Shown here: one piece after another, positions 1 to 10,499 of the stretch | Position numbering within the stretch: the first letter of the stretch is position 1 | Layout: each line of letters opens with the position of its first letter | NCBI RefSeq assembly: GCF_023078275.1 | Contig: NC_062971.1 | Span: 14,198,001-14,262,000 of the forward strand | Direction of reading: 5' to 3' | Length of the DNA: 64,000 bases | Source: Leguminivora glycinivorella | Lineage: Eukaryota > Arthropoda > Insecta > Lepidoptera > Tortricidae | Notes under the pieces: model-generated | The model's input: the letters and a program-made list of their open reading frames with translations, nothing else | Database searches by the model: none | Told to the model about the DNA's origin: nothing | Made by a program: the position numbers and the translations under genes

Positions 1-130
1 TGTGTGCTAATAACGAAGTCAGGCTTTGAGTTTTTATAAACTAGCCGCGATGAGGTCTGTAGCCACTGCCACTGCCCTTCTTTGGTCTGGAAGCGGTACG
101 CGATCATGCCGGAAGCACCCGTTTTTAATA
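1..130 (-). CDS. ss: spineless exon: end of PAS-B (3' end outside window)
   Basis: The acceptor is TATGTTTCAG|TA. Two bases complete a Leu codon, followed by LKTGASGMIAYRFQTKEGQW, QWLQTSSRLVYKNSKPDFVI and ST, where the window ends inside the next codon. This is the C-terminal half of PAS-B, with the conserved GASGM and QWLQTSSRLVYKNSKPDF motifs of the Spineless/AhR family. No donor is seen before the edge, so the exon continues. The Gln-rich activation domain and stop codon expected downstream are outside the window. Confidence 0.95.
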
Positions 131-792
131 CTGAAACATATTTGCCCATATTTATTTTATATGCGTAAACTTAAAACATGTATTAATCAATTATAATGGT
201 GAACTTAGATGGTTATTAAGAACTATTCTCACAGTGAAAACGTGAAGTATGTAAATCTAAGAAATTCTTGATTATTTCCAAGGAGGCTTTTTATTAGGAA
301 CAAAATCAATTTTGTTGAAACAGGCCAATACAAAATATGTAACTGCGGGGACATTTTATAATACTTACGTTCTTGATGAGCGCTGGCCACATATGCTAGG
401 TCATCGTAGTGTACTAAGTCGTAACCCCCCATGTTCCCCAGTTCTGCATCCGTGTACCCTAGAAGCATCTTGCCCCTGAAATCATAAAACATAATATTTT
501 TTACCTTCATCTTTGAAAATTAAGCTAATAAAAATAAGTGAAAACAGTAATTGAAAAGGTACGATTAGAAGTCAGACTCCACCAGAATTACTATAGTTAG
601 CAGTACTGTAGTGCGATACTGTATGTCATCGTTTGTAACAGTTTCGGACGTAATACCGTCGACAGTAATACCGCCGACAGTAGCCTAGTAGTAATAGTAG
701 TAGTCCTGATGTAGCCACATTTCGACCGTCACACTGATTGAGATTAAAGTAGAATTTACAACCAAAAAATTTTATGTTATACCCAATCTTAC
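131..792 (-). other. two short spineless introns (131-368 and 476-792)
   Basis: The introns flanking the PAS-B core exon are 238 and 317 bp, by far the shortest in the gene. Both have GT-AG ends. The 476-792 intron contains a short run of imperfect GTAATACCG/GTAGTAGTAG repeats around 645-710. I see no other structure in either. Confidence 0.85.
369..475 (-). CDS. ss: spineless exon: PAS-B core
   Basis: This 107-bp exon supplies the last base of an Arg codon, then 35 codons (GKMLLGYTDAELGNMGGYDL, VHYDDLAYVASAHQE), then one base of a Leu codon. GYDLVHYDDLAYVASAHQE is the PAS-B signature of Spineless and distinguishes it from other bHLH-PAS genes of insects. The acceptor is TTATGATTTCAG and the donor GAAC|GTAAGTAT, phase 1. 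A longer open frame reads upstream through the acceptor, but that part is intronic because the preceding exon joins exactly at 475. Confidence 0.95.
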
Positions 793-980
793 CTTTGGTC
801 CATAGACACGAGCGAAAGATCTAGTTTGTGCTTGCTCTTAAACATGACCTCTTTCTGAGGGATTTCTAGTAAGCTTGGTGGTCCGAAGGGGGCACATATT
901 GCAAACAACGCTAGAGGTGGTTCTTCTGTCTTTTTATTCTGCCCGTGTAAGATTTTGACTCGACCCCGGATGTCTAGCCT
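793..980 (-). CDS. ss: spineless exon: end of PAS-A, linker, start of PAS-B
   Basis: This 188-bp exon has 62 codons plus two bases. It reads RLDIRGRVKILHGQNKK, then EEPPLALFAICAPFGPPSLL, then VMFKSKHKLDLSLVSMDQ and AG of an Arg codon. The first part is the last PAS-A strands and the last part the first PAS-B strand. In AhR proteins PAS-B is the ligand and chaperone binding module; Spineless is generally regarded as ligand independent in insects. The acceptor is CTTTTTACAG and the donor AAAG|GTAAGA, phase 2, matching the next exon. A MITE starts 20 bp upstream of the acceptor, so the branch point probably lies inside it. Confidence 0.95.
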
Positions 981-1216
981 CTGTAAAAAGTATATTTACA
1001 TTTTAAGACGATACGATACAGGTCAATTCTCCATACAAACGCTCTCGACTATTTCCTCCCTGGTTTTTGAAGATAGAGCAATGATTTTTTCAACACAGAT
1101 TATTATTATTTTTATCTGTGTCGGACCGTTTTGATTTTTTTGGTATTTTTATTTTAAAAGACGCTAGAGCCAATCAACAATTTCTAAAAACGGCCTTTTT
1201 CAATATGGCTCAAAAA

Positions 1217-1768
1217 AACCGGCCAAGAGCGTGTCGGGCCACGCTCAGTGTAGGGTTCCGTAGTTTTTCGGTATTTTCTCAAAAACTACTGAACCTATCA
1301 AGTTCAAAACAATTTTCCTAGAAAGTCTTTATAAAGTTCTACTTTAGTGATTTTTTTCATATTTTTTAAACATATGGTTCAAAAGTTAGAGGGGGGGGGG
1401 ACGCACTTTTTTTCCTTTAGGAGCGATTATTTCCGAAAATATTAATATTATCAAAAAACGATCTTAGTAAACCCTTATTCATTTTTAAATACCTATCCAA
1501 CAATATATCACACGTTGGGGTTGGAATGAAAAAAAATATCAGCCCCCACTTTACATGTAGGGGGGGTACCCTAATAAAACATTTTTTTCCATTTTTTATT
1601 TTTGCACTTTGTTGGCGTGATTAATATACATATTGGTACCAAATTTCAGCTTTCTAGTGCTTACGGTTACTGAGATTATCCGCGGACGGACGGACGGACG
1701 GACGGACGGACGGACGGACAGACAGACATGGCGAAACTATAAGGGTTCCTAGTTGACTACGGAACCCT
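1217..1768 (+). mobile_element. nested repeat of the AGGGTTCCGTAG family
   Basis: This block interrupts the MITE at CAAAAAA/AAGGTG. The second MITE copy (9100-9619) lacks it, which gives a natural empty site. It starts CCGGCCAAGAGCGTGTCGGGCC, followed by TAGGGTTCCGTAG, and ends CTACGGAACCCT. It includes a GGAC tetranucleotide run at about 1683-1720. An inverted relative lies at 6248-6790. The type is common in lepidopteran introns; I cannot name the family. Confidence 0.75.
1680..1728. repeat. GGAC microsatellite
   Basis: About ten GGAC units followed by GACA units, inside the nested repeat. The same run occurs inverted as CCGT units near 6300-6320 in the other copy. Confidence 0.9.
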
Positions 1769-2310
1769 AAAAAGGTGTGATACTCAAGATCGGTAACAAT
1801 TAGCCAAAAAATCTAAACGGTCCGACACAGATTATTTTTTTGTTATTCAGGTTCTCAAATTTCGTTCCGTTTAAGTAAGTTTTGAAGGTGGAAATAGTCG
1901 AGAGCGGAACCTCAATTTTAAAGATTTTTTCGCAATTATCTTTTAACTGAGTAGTTCTTAATGGACATTTTTTTTCGATAAATCTAGTTAATAACACTAG
2001 TATATTTAACTGACATTCCCAAATTGAAAGGGCAGCTTCGCTCCCGTAGCGATAGCGTCTTAAAATGATTTTAGTTTTATTAGCCATTAGTACATAACTA
2101 TTTGTGTTATAATACTACGACAAGAGTTTATCTTTTAAATCCACCATTTCGAGCTAAGGATATTATATAGGTAATGGTATAGGATGAATAAAATTAATGT
2201 TTTACCCACTATTTACTAACATAAGAAGCAAACTGTGGATTCGTCATTCAATCGTCAAAATCTAATCATCATCTCTAAAAAACAATGTATGATACTATTT
2301 ATAAACTTAC

Positions 2311-2520
2311 CAAGAACCCCGAGGTATTGTCTAGCAGGCACCTAAACCGTACAGTGAAGCTTCTCTCCAGAAGATGCGCTCTCTCCGGCCTCAAAACATC
2401 TTGGAGTGTCAGATTGCTGACTTCAGGAGGTAGGAAGGAGTTCCACAGCAGCTGCCGCTGCAGCTCTTCTCGGTCCTCGGAGTGGACTAGCTCGTAGACC
2501 GACTGGTGGACTATGTCTGA
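2311..2520 (-). CDS. ss: spineless exon: central PAS-A
   Basis: This 210-bp exon has 70 codons and is phase 0 at both ends. It begins SDIVHQSVYELVHSEDREEL, a near-diagnostic PAS-A segment of Spineless/AhR, continues QRQLLWNSFLPPE, then carries an insert (VSNLTLQDVLRPERAHL) and ends ERSFTVRFRCLLDNTSGFL, the later PAS-A strands. The acceptor is TCTATTCCAG and the donor TTG|GTAAGTTT. The intron on its 5' side is 7.1 kb and filled with repeats. The open reading frame in genomic DNA runs slightly beyond both splice sites, but the protein match stops at them. Confidence 0.96.
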
Positions 2521-2576
2521 CTGGAATAGATAAAATTCAGGGTTATGATTAATGAAACTCAAATATCACTAAATAA

Positions 2577-3628
2577 TTTTTAAGAAAAAAAAAACCGTCG
2601 CCTTTCGGGTTCTGGTGAAAGCTACTTGCGAATGTTGGATTATGTAGAAATGTGTAAGTATTTTTTAAAACTGCTTTTAATGCTTTAATTATTAGATGAC
2701 AACACAAATGAATATACGTATAACGTATACGTTTGAGGAGTTTCCTCAATTCCTCCGTGAATCCGATTATATTATAAGATTTCGAAGCTTGACAAACTTT
2801 GACTTGAAAACTCAATATGCTTAACAAACATAACTAAATAAATGTCACTGTTCTGAACTTAAATGCATGCTTTTCCTACAAAAATACCAAAGTCACTATG
2901 AGTGTGCCGTTCAGATTTGAGGAGTTCGGTTCTGACTATCATCAGCAGTTCCACTGCAACAAATGTCACTGTTCTGGACGTAAGCGCATGCTGTTCTTAT
3001 AAAAATGGCAAAGTCACTATAAGCGTGCCGTTCAGATTTGGGGAGTTTGGTTCTGGCCATCATCAGCAGTTCCACTGCACCAAATGTCACTGTTCTGGAC
3101 GTAAGTGCATGCTCTTCTTATAATAATACCGAAGTCACTATAAGCGTGCCGTTCAGATTTGAGGAGTTCGGTTCTGACCATCATCAGCAATTCCACTGCA
3201 CCAAATGTCACTGTTCTGGACGAAAGTGCACGCTGTTCTTATAAAAATAGCAAAGTCACTATAAGCGTGCCGTTCAGATTTGAAGAGTTCCGTTCTGGCC
3301 ATCATCAGCAGTTCCACTGCACCAAATGTCACTGTTCCGTACCTAAATGCATGCTGTTCCTTTAAAAACACAAGAATCACCATATGCCTTTCAGATTCGA
3401 GGAGTTCCCTCAATTTCTCCAGGATCCCATCATCAGAACTGGGTTCTGAGAAAAATGGGACCAATCTGTATGCATATACATTCAATCAAAAAAAAATTTT
3501 CAAAATCGGTCCAGTAACGACGGAGATATCGAGGAACAAACATTAAAAAAAAAAAACAAAAAAAAAACATACAGACGACTTGATCAGATAACCGTCCTTC
3601 TTGAGAGATATGAGGCGACGGTTAAAAA
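2577..3628. mobile_element. TIR element with internal 120-bp tandem repeats
   Basis: The terminal inverted repeats are AACCGTCGCC at 2593-2602 and GGCGACGGTT at 3614-3623. Between them are five copies of a roughly 120-bp unit (landmark GTCACTGTTC at about 2845, 2965, 3086, 3206 and 3327). Open frames across the array (VTVLDVSAC-like) simply follow the repeat and are not genes. A related element lies at 20417-21176. The 3' segment ACAGACGACTTGATAACC resembles the end of a widespread lepidopteran intron repeat. Confidence 0.7.
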
Positions 3629-3629
3629 C

Positions 3630-6245
3630 TAGGTATTAGGTAGACAAAACAATTTAAGGATTCTATTGTTCTATCTACTACAAAGCACACTAAAACAATA
3701 AATAAACTCGAGGTGAATTCAAAAAAACAGAGTCATCATCTAACCATAATTCAATAAAATACGAAATAGCCCTAAATAATCGATTTCGACTCGATCATCA
3801 AATCATGTGTAACGAAGATGGACATATTAATTTCGTACTCAATAATGTAAATGTCAATCTTACCAATAATGAATTAGGGTGTAATATTGATTGGGGTTGG
3901 ACAGTTTATTTAAAAAAAACAGCGCTTTAACACATCATGTAACAAAGACCGTGTAAATATGGATAATGCAGCGTGCTGCAAGGAACTAATTGAAAATCAA
4001 TGGGGTCGCTCAGGGGACGGTACTGGGGCCCGGTGACATGTAAATGATTCATACACAAAACCCCAAAAGGTTAGTGAGAGTGGGGGAACATATTGCTGGC
4101 ATTAAACGTCAGAGGATGATTTGTTGGGTAATTGCTTTTGGGGTAGCCGTTGCTATGGAGTAAAGCTGTGTTTTGTTGATATCCCTTTGTTTTTGCAACA
4201 ACGTTTGGAACATCGAACAATGTAGTAATCTTCAACTGTTTTGTACATATGGAAATGATTATCTTTATAAAAAGAGTGAGAAAGAGATCCTTTCTTTGTG
4301 AAACTTATAAGTACATCATCATCGTCGTCTAAACCGTATCCGGCTATGGCGATTCCTTGTTAGTCTATGTGATCTGAGTTTTGGTTTTGGTGGGCTCTTA
4401 AATGACTCGCAAAGCCGAACTTAGTTTTAAACGTGTGATTACACGTCTTTATAAGTACATAGAAAATGTACAACGTGTAAATTAAAATAAATATTAATCA
4501 AAACATAATCAAATCAAATCCATTTGTTTAAAAGTTATCAAGTATAATAAGGTTATCAAGTAGCATTACGTATATTTAAACCTTCATTATTCATAATACT
4601 AGACATGATTTAGAAGAAAATCACTCTACTAACAAAGAAACACAAAAGGAATCATCTGACCTCATTCATAACAGAGAGTGAAACATCAAGTTAGGTGTAA
4701 TGGACATGGACGATCGATACGCCACCTGGTGCGCTCCTGACTCAGGAACGATATGGCACAGGAGTGCTCCAAAAATATTTGGATCAAGGTAGAATAGACT
4801 TTATGTCAGAGTAGTAACTATTTTGTTAATGCTAAATAGTTGTGGTAGTTTTATAAGGATAAAACAAATTGGAGGGAATTGATATTATACAATAAAGAAC
4901 CTAATATCTAATCTTAATGTACTTATATTGGAAACTGTAAGATCGAAGGCTATACATGTAGTAACTTTACAAATTGTAAATGATTATTCTTATTTCAATA
5001 CACTTCAAACTTAGTAATTTAGTTTTTTAACTTTAATTCTGTATTTTAGTTTGTTTTATAGCATCTCAGGTAAGTAAATAGTTTATGTTCTGTTGGGCCA
5101 ATATTTCTAATTACCAACTATATAATCTTATGCAGTATCAGATACATATAGTTTATTTTATTAATAACACTAGGTTACATATTATAACCATTACATATAT
5201 TGCATTAATTATTAAATTTATTGTTTTACACTTCAATTTAATTATTACACAACTTACTGTAAATATTTTTTTTTCTATTTAAAATAAATTAATATTATAT
5301 GTTAGGGAGCTCTAGGAACTCGTGTACGGAATGAAATACATGGGACAGAGTGATGGATTAGAGGACATAAAACATCAGACTATGTACAAACAATTTATGA
5401 GATACACAGTTATCAAATATAAAAAAAGAAGGCACTGATATTATTTAAATTGATAAAGAATACAATTCTTTAAAATTTGTTTACTAAAGTTAAACGGATG
5501 ATTGTAGAGAAACGCACCGAGGGATTCCTGGAGCCCTCCTGGCTCGTACCGGGCAAAGGGCACGTGCGCACGCCAGGAAGTAGCAAGTACCGCCCGATTT
5601 AATGATTCCAAAATCGATTTGTTTAATCACCAGATACCCCTGCTCGCAAAGAATAAAGAGATAGAAGATGCATTGTGTACAATCAAAGGCAATGTAACTC
5701 CATTGAAGACAAATGATACAGTTTAAAAAATAAACCTACCTGTAAACCTACGATTGCCTAATATTAATATTTAACAGTTTTGACACGTATTAGGTAAAAC
5801 ATACGGGTCAAATTGTCAAAACTGAAATTCTAAATGTTTTAACCCTGTGTCGAGAGATGGCAGTTAATGACGGTTGACTACAAATTTTAATTTTACTTTT
5901 ACAAAAATCTTGTATATGCGTTCTCTTTGGTATAATTAACTGAAAATTAAGTGATGTCTATGAGCTAGCTGAACTAAACGCATAATTTCAAGACATATTT
6001 TTCATTGCTTTCAGCTGCCATTTCGCGTTTAACGAGCTATTTATGAAAACGAGTAAAACGACTTCTAATAAGGCATGCGAATATTCAAGAAATTTACTAA
6101 CAATCGATTGTAAATATAATTTATTGAGGGAATTATAAAAAGTTTCTTAAAAGAAAGCAAACAAAAAATGGTTGTGAGCTGCTTAAATCTTGCGCCATTT
6201 AGTTTGGTACCTCCCACGACTACATTAAAGTATAAATAAAGTAGC
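3630..6245. other. intronic DNA, mostly unique
   Basis: This is AT-rich sequence without recognisable genes. Around 4300-4440 there is a GC-richer fragment (CCGTATCCGGCTATGGCGATTCC) that resembles old lepidopteran repeat debris. A GC-rich island at 5500-5600 is listed separately. Confidence 0.5.
5561..5575. promoter_or_regulatory. E-box plus XRE-like site
   Basis: CACGTG (5561-5566) is followed directly by TGGCGTGC on the minus strand (5568-5575). The latter fits the xenobiotic response element core (T/G)NGCGTG(A/C) bound by AhR/Spineless with ARNT/Tango. It sits in a small GC-rich island in an AT-rich intron. Short motifs occur by chance, so this is only a candidate. Confidence 0.25.
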
Positions 6246-6247
6246 CT

Positions 6248-6790
6248 TTTTAGGGTTCCGTAGTCACCTAGGAACCCTTATAGTTTCGCCATGTCTGTCT
6301 GTCCGTCCGTCCGTCCGTCCGCGGATAATCTCAGTAACCGTTAGCACTAGAAAGCTGAAATTTGGTACCAATATGTATATCAATCACGCCAACAAAGTGC
6401 AAAAATAAAAATTGGAAAAAAATGATTTATTAGGGTACCCCCCCCTACATGTAAAGTGGGGGCTGATATTTTTTTTCATTCCAACCCCAATGTGTGATAT
6501 ATTGTTGGATAGGTATTAAAAAATGAATAAGGGTTTACTAAGATAGTTTTTTAATAATATTAATATTTTCGGAAATAATCGCTCCTAAAGGAAAAAAAAG
6601 TGCGTCCCCCCCCTCTAACTTTTGAACCATAAGTTTAAAAAATATGAAAAAAATCAAAAAGTAGAACTTTATAAAGACTTTCTAGGAAAATTGTTTTGAA
6701 CTTGATAGGTTCAGTAGTTTTTAAGAAAAATACGGAAAACTACGGAACCCTACACTGAGCGTGGCCCGACACGCTCTTGGCCGGTTTTTT
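6248..6790 (-). mobile_element. AGGGTTCCGTAG-family repeat, inverted copy
   Basis: This copy reads TTTTTAGGGTTCCGTAG, a GTCC run, then a body matching 1217-1768 in reverse complement, ending ACACGCTCTTGGCCGGTTTTTT. It contains the same internal landmarks (ACATGTAAAGTGGGGGC and a C-rich run). The two copies lie about 4.5 kb apart in opposite orientation and could pair in the transcript. Confidence 0.75.
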
Positions 6791-6799
6791 ATTGTTCAG

Positions 6800-7585
6800 T
6801 TTTATGAGTGGCATTGACTTTCTATAAACATTTAATCTATGCTAAATAGTCAGTCAGGTAACGAAATAACTCGGTTGCCTCGAGCATAAACAAAAGCAAG
6901 CGGGGGAATAAAATTTATACCATGCTCCTTTAGTGAAAGTTTTATTATAAGGGGTCGGATTTGGAGCAAAATTGGGGTTTTTACTTCTGATAGCAATAAC
7001 TCACCGCGGGCTTTATTAGCCGTAATGCGGAGGGCATTTATTAATGAGCAACTTTTTAAAAATGCTGCCTTTTTGTCACGTTTTTTTCGTGTTTAGGGTT
7101 CCTTTTGATTCCTGTGTTAGCCGTCGTGATACTTACAACATTCTAGCGTATTTTATCTAGTTTTACTCTAGTTGTTACAGTTGACATGAGCAGGAGCCAG
7201 AATATTAGTGATTTTTGGAATCATACCTCAGTGTTTATTTTCGTTTAGCACCAATAGATCGTTGAATATGCTCACATTTCTGCGTTGTCAATAATAAAAA
7301 TTCATCACACTGTACCTAATGATAGTGATATTTTATTCATAATATTGATGTCGTTACTTTTTTAATAAACAATGTTTGAACGGTGCAGTAAGTATAATTG
7401 ATTAAACTAATTGAAAAACCTATCTGATTAATACATTGTGCAATAAAAACATCAAAGGAAAGATCAAAGTAAAAAAGGCTATTTTAATGTTTTGCAAATT
7501 TTATAATGGTACTAATTTCATTACACAAGAATTTATATATTTTATGTACATTTAACAATATCATATAATAGTATTTTATACAATC
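6800..7585. other. intronic DNA, nothing recognised
   Basis: AT-rich unique sequence with no gene, RNA or clear repeat seen. Confidence 0.5.
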
Positions 7586-7692
7586 GTGATATAATACAAA
7601 GCTTTTCAGTCGAGTACCATGTTTAGGCCACGAAGCTTTGCTGAGTGGCCTAATAGTACGGTACGAGAGTGAAAAGCTTAATTATATCACTA
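7586..7692. repeat. foldback element
   Basis: GTGATATAATACAAAGCTTTTC is mirrored by GAAAAGCTTAATTATATCAC, with an inner palindrome (TTAGGCCAC...GTGGCCTAA type) in the centre. It is probably a small MITE remnant. Confidence 0.65.
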
Positions 7693-7699
7693 TTATATA

Positions 7700-9095
7700 C
7701 CTACAATACTTTTTCTACGAGTATCATCTTCATCATCAATGGACGGAAATATCATCATGCAAGTTCAAATTAATGTTAATAGCGTTGTTCACCGTTGTAT
7801 CAACATCGAATTACCTAGCAACCAATTGTTTGTAATAACCGCCTCTGATTGGCCGATAACGGGACGGATAAAAAAAAATGTGTTTCAGATGCCGACAAAT
7901 TTGCCAGGTATCGCAAATTAGTATAGAAATTGTATGAAGTTCTATTTTTGAAATTATTACAGTTAACTAAAGTCAATTATAATGAGATTATTATAGTTGA
8001 GTCGGAACTGCCATAGAGTATCCAACACTGAAAAGTTAGCACTTATAGTTTAGTCTGTGGTTTCCTAATTGACAGATTACAGTCGACGAGTAGAAAAACT
8101 ATTTTATTCAGCAGAACCCTTGAAGTTATGATATTATTTATTATATTACTACTTATAGTCCGATAAAAAGCTTAACCGATAAAATGGGGTGGTTACTGCA
8201 AAGGTTTATCGTCGAATATAATATTTTTATTGCAAGAAAAAGTTTCGTGAATAAGTAATTAAAAATGTTACATGTTCACGTTCAGGTATTTTAACATTTT
8301 TGTGAAAATAATGAAGTCCACTTTGCTTCTTTTATTAACTATTTTCGTATTTTATGCTAAGATGAGAGTTCGTTAATTAACCATCTTTACATTTTAAACT
8401 TCAAATGAAATAAATATAAAATATACTAAATGTTTCAGATTTAGATGAAAAATAAAGTAAATACATATTCCGTGCTTATATGTAGGTAAGTAGGTACCTC
8501 AACAATTTAAAATAAAAACTATTAATACAAAAGTAGTTCCTTATTTAGAGATTAATCACCGCAAGTTTCGTGATTAGCAACAATTAGGGTTAATTACCAC
8601 TAAATCAAATTAACCAGTGACAAATTAAACTAGCTATGGAGTGAAGGTTTTTTCAGCCACCGTTAGTAGAAAATAACTGAAACTTTAGTTTCAGGTTCAG
8701 TAGAAAATAACTGAAACTACATATGTAGTGCAAGTGTACACATACAAGGTGTATAAAAAATAGTAGAGATCCATTTAAGGGTATAGGTATCACATTTGCT
8801 ATGCATTGCACATTTTCTATATTTCTATTTCTTTCTACATTTGTACGGATTACCAAAAGTGGAAAAAAGATGACGGTTTTTATATATGAAATCTTCCTGC
8901 CTTATAAATTGAAACAGTGAAAAATGTTATGGCGTCAGAAAATATTTCTTCTCATTAGGGAAAATTTGAAAAAACACGATAACGAATATTCTTTTAAACA
9001 GATCGGCACTGAAAGTCAAAACGGAAAAAAAAAATAAGTAAATCGCATTCGACGCCTAAGAGACATTGAATATTAGATCCCCAAAATTTTTGCTA
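7700..9095. other. intronic DNA, mostly unique
   Basis: AT-rich sequence. The only structure noted is a short direct duplication of AGTAGAAAATAACTGAAAC at about 8666 and 8700. Confidence 0.5.
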
Positions 9096-9099
9096 CACC

Positions 9100-9619
9100 T
9101 TAAGACGATACGATACAGGTCAATTCTCCATACAAGCGCTCTCGACTATTTCCTCCCTGGTTTTTGAAGATAGAGCAATGATTTTTTGAACACAGATTAT
9201 TATTATTTTTATCTGTGTCGGACCGTTTTGATTTTATTGCTATTTTTATTTTAAAAGACGCTAGAGCCAATCAAAATTTTCTAAAAACGGCCTTTTTTCA
9301 ATTATGGCTCAAAAAAAGGTGTGATGCTCAAGATCGGTAACAATTAGCTAAAAAATCTAAACTATCCGACACAGATTATTTCATTGTTATTCAGATTCTC
9401 AAATTTCGTTCCGTTTAAATAAGTTTTGAAGGAGGAAACAGTCGAGAGCGGAACCTCGATTTTAAAGATTTTTTCGCAATATCTTTTAACTGATTTGTTC
9501 TTAATGGACATTTTTTTTCAATAAATCTAGTTAATAACACTAGTATATTTAAATGAAATTCCCAAATTGAAAGAGGGGCTCCTTTCCATTTTAGCATTTT
9601 CGCTCCCGTGGCGTCTTAA
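9100..9619. mobile_element. MITE copy 2 (uninterrupted)
   Basis: TTAAGACG (9100-9107) and CGTCTTAA (9612-9619) are the termini. The body matches 1001-2065 without the nested insertion, passing directly from GGCTCAAAAAA to AGGTGTGATG. Its inner end is about 22 bp from the splice donor of the PAS-A exon at 9642-9731, so it occupies the first part of that intron. Confidence 0.8.
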
Positions 9620-9641
9620 ACTTGTATTAGTCATAACAAAC

Positions 9642-9731
9642 CTGGTGGAAGCCGAGGTAGCTCTCTATGCTGTGGGTCGCGAAGAACACCTCGCCTTCGC
9701 ATGTGAGGATCATCAGGAAGCCATTCAGCGC
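9642..9731 (-). CDS. ss: spineless exon: PAS-A core
   Basis: This 90-bp exon of exactly 30 codons is phase 0 at both ends. It reads ALNGFLMILTCEGEVFF followed by ATHSIESYLGFHQ. That is the first beta strands of PAS-A, with the ALNGF and SIESYLGFHQ motifs of the AhR/Spineless family. PAS-A stabilises pairing with the ARNT/Tango partner and sets target specificity. The acceptor is AATTTTCAG|GCG and the donor CAG|GTTTGT. Because it is symmetrical, skipping it would keep frame but remove the PAS-A core. A MITE end lies only about 22 bp past the donor. Confidence 0.95.
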
Positions 9732-9824
9732 CTGAAAATTTGTAATTCACATTTCATACTAAATTCTCATACTAAGTTCAATACTTAAAAGTCGAAACAC
9801 TTTCATACTGTAATTTATATATGA

Positions 9825-10048
9825 CTAGCTTTTGCCCGCAGCTTCGCTCGCGTTAGAAAGAGACAAAAAGTAGCGTATGTCACTCTCCATCCCTTCAACT
9901 ATCTCCACTTAAAAAATTACGTCAATCCGTCGCTCCGTTTTGCCGTGAAAGACGGATAAACAAACAGACACACACACTTTCCCATTTATAATATTTGGAT
10001 GTACTCTTTGTATCTTCACTTTCCCATTTATAATATTAGTATGGATGG
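9825..10048 (+). mobile_element. CTAGCTTTTGCCCGC-type retroelement tail, copy 1
   Basis: It begins CTAGCTTTTGCCCGCAGC, passes TGTCACTCTCCATCCCTTC and CGTTTTGCCGTGAAAGACGG, and ends CCCATTTATAATATTAGTATGGAT. Its final segment is partly duplicated (CTTTCCCATTTATAATATT occurs twice). Two further copies are at 56218 and 59959. This is a very widespread lepidopteran interspersed repeat; I believe it is the 3' end of a non-LTR element, but have not verified the family. Confidence 0.75.
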
Positions 10049-10243
10049 ATACTTCGAAGGCCTCCAAATTCAAATATCACGGACAACATAGTCAATATAA
10101 CGCGAAGACCTTTCACCATTTACAGTGATTTCATATAGGTACTACAATACAGTTGTTTAGGTCCTGATATGAAAGTTTAACACATCGTCATTACAGGGGA
10201 TTTTATAACAGTCCATTTTCAATTTTCAGACTAAGTTTTCACT

Positions 10244-10470
10244 ATTTTTTTTTTTAATACTACGTCGGTGGCAAACAAGTATACGGTCCGCCTGATGTAA
10301 AGCGGTCACCGTAACCTATGGACGCCTGCAACTCAAACAGTGTCACATGCGCGTTGCCACCCCATTAGAAACTTGTACACTCCCTTTTGCTGTGTTAAGT
10401 ACACAGCAAAAAGGAGTGTACAAGTTCCAAGGAGGGTTCGGATTGCCGACGACTCAAAGGACAATAGACG
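10244..10470 (+). mobile_element. SINE-like repeat containing a hairpin
   Basis: After a T-run it reads TACTACGTCGGTGGCAAACA, CGGTCCGCCTGATG and GTAACCTATGGACGCCTGCA, a common lepidopteran repeat. It contains 26-bp inverted arms (10370-10395 and 10401-10426, one mismatch, 5-nt loop). A fragment of the same family lies inverted at 12190-12262. The end coordinate is approximate. Confidence 0.65.
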
Positions 10471-10499
10471 GAACAAGTTAGTTCCGTCCGTTCCGTAAC

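Larger units (their letters stand above)
1001..2065. mobile_element. MITE copy 1 with nested insertion
   Basis: The element has perfect 10-bp terminal inverted repeats, TTTTAAGACG at 1001-1010 and CGTCTTAAAA at 2056-2065, and inner inverted segments around TCTGTGTCGGACCGTTT. It matches the copy at 9100-9619 over its full length, except for an extra block at about 1217-1768. It fills about 80% of the 1.33-kb intron before exon 793-980. No target duplication is obvious. It is non-coding, so the superfamily cannot be assigned from sequence alone. Confidence 0.8.

Noticed and set aside
2285..2497. Plus-strand frame opposite the PAS-A exon
   Set aside because: It is the antisense shadow of exon 2311-2520.
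2902..3546. Overlapping short frames with VTVLDVSAC-like repeats on both strands, also at 20708-21053
   Set aside because: They follow the 120-bp tandem repeats of a TIR element; frames overlap on both strands and have no splice or start context.
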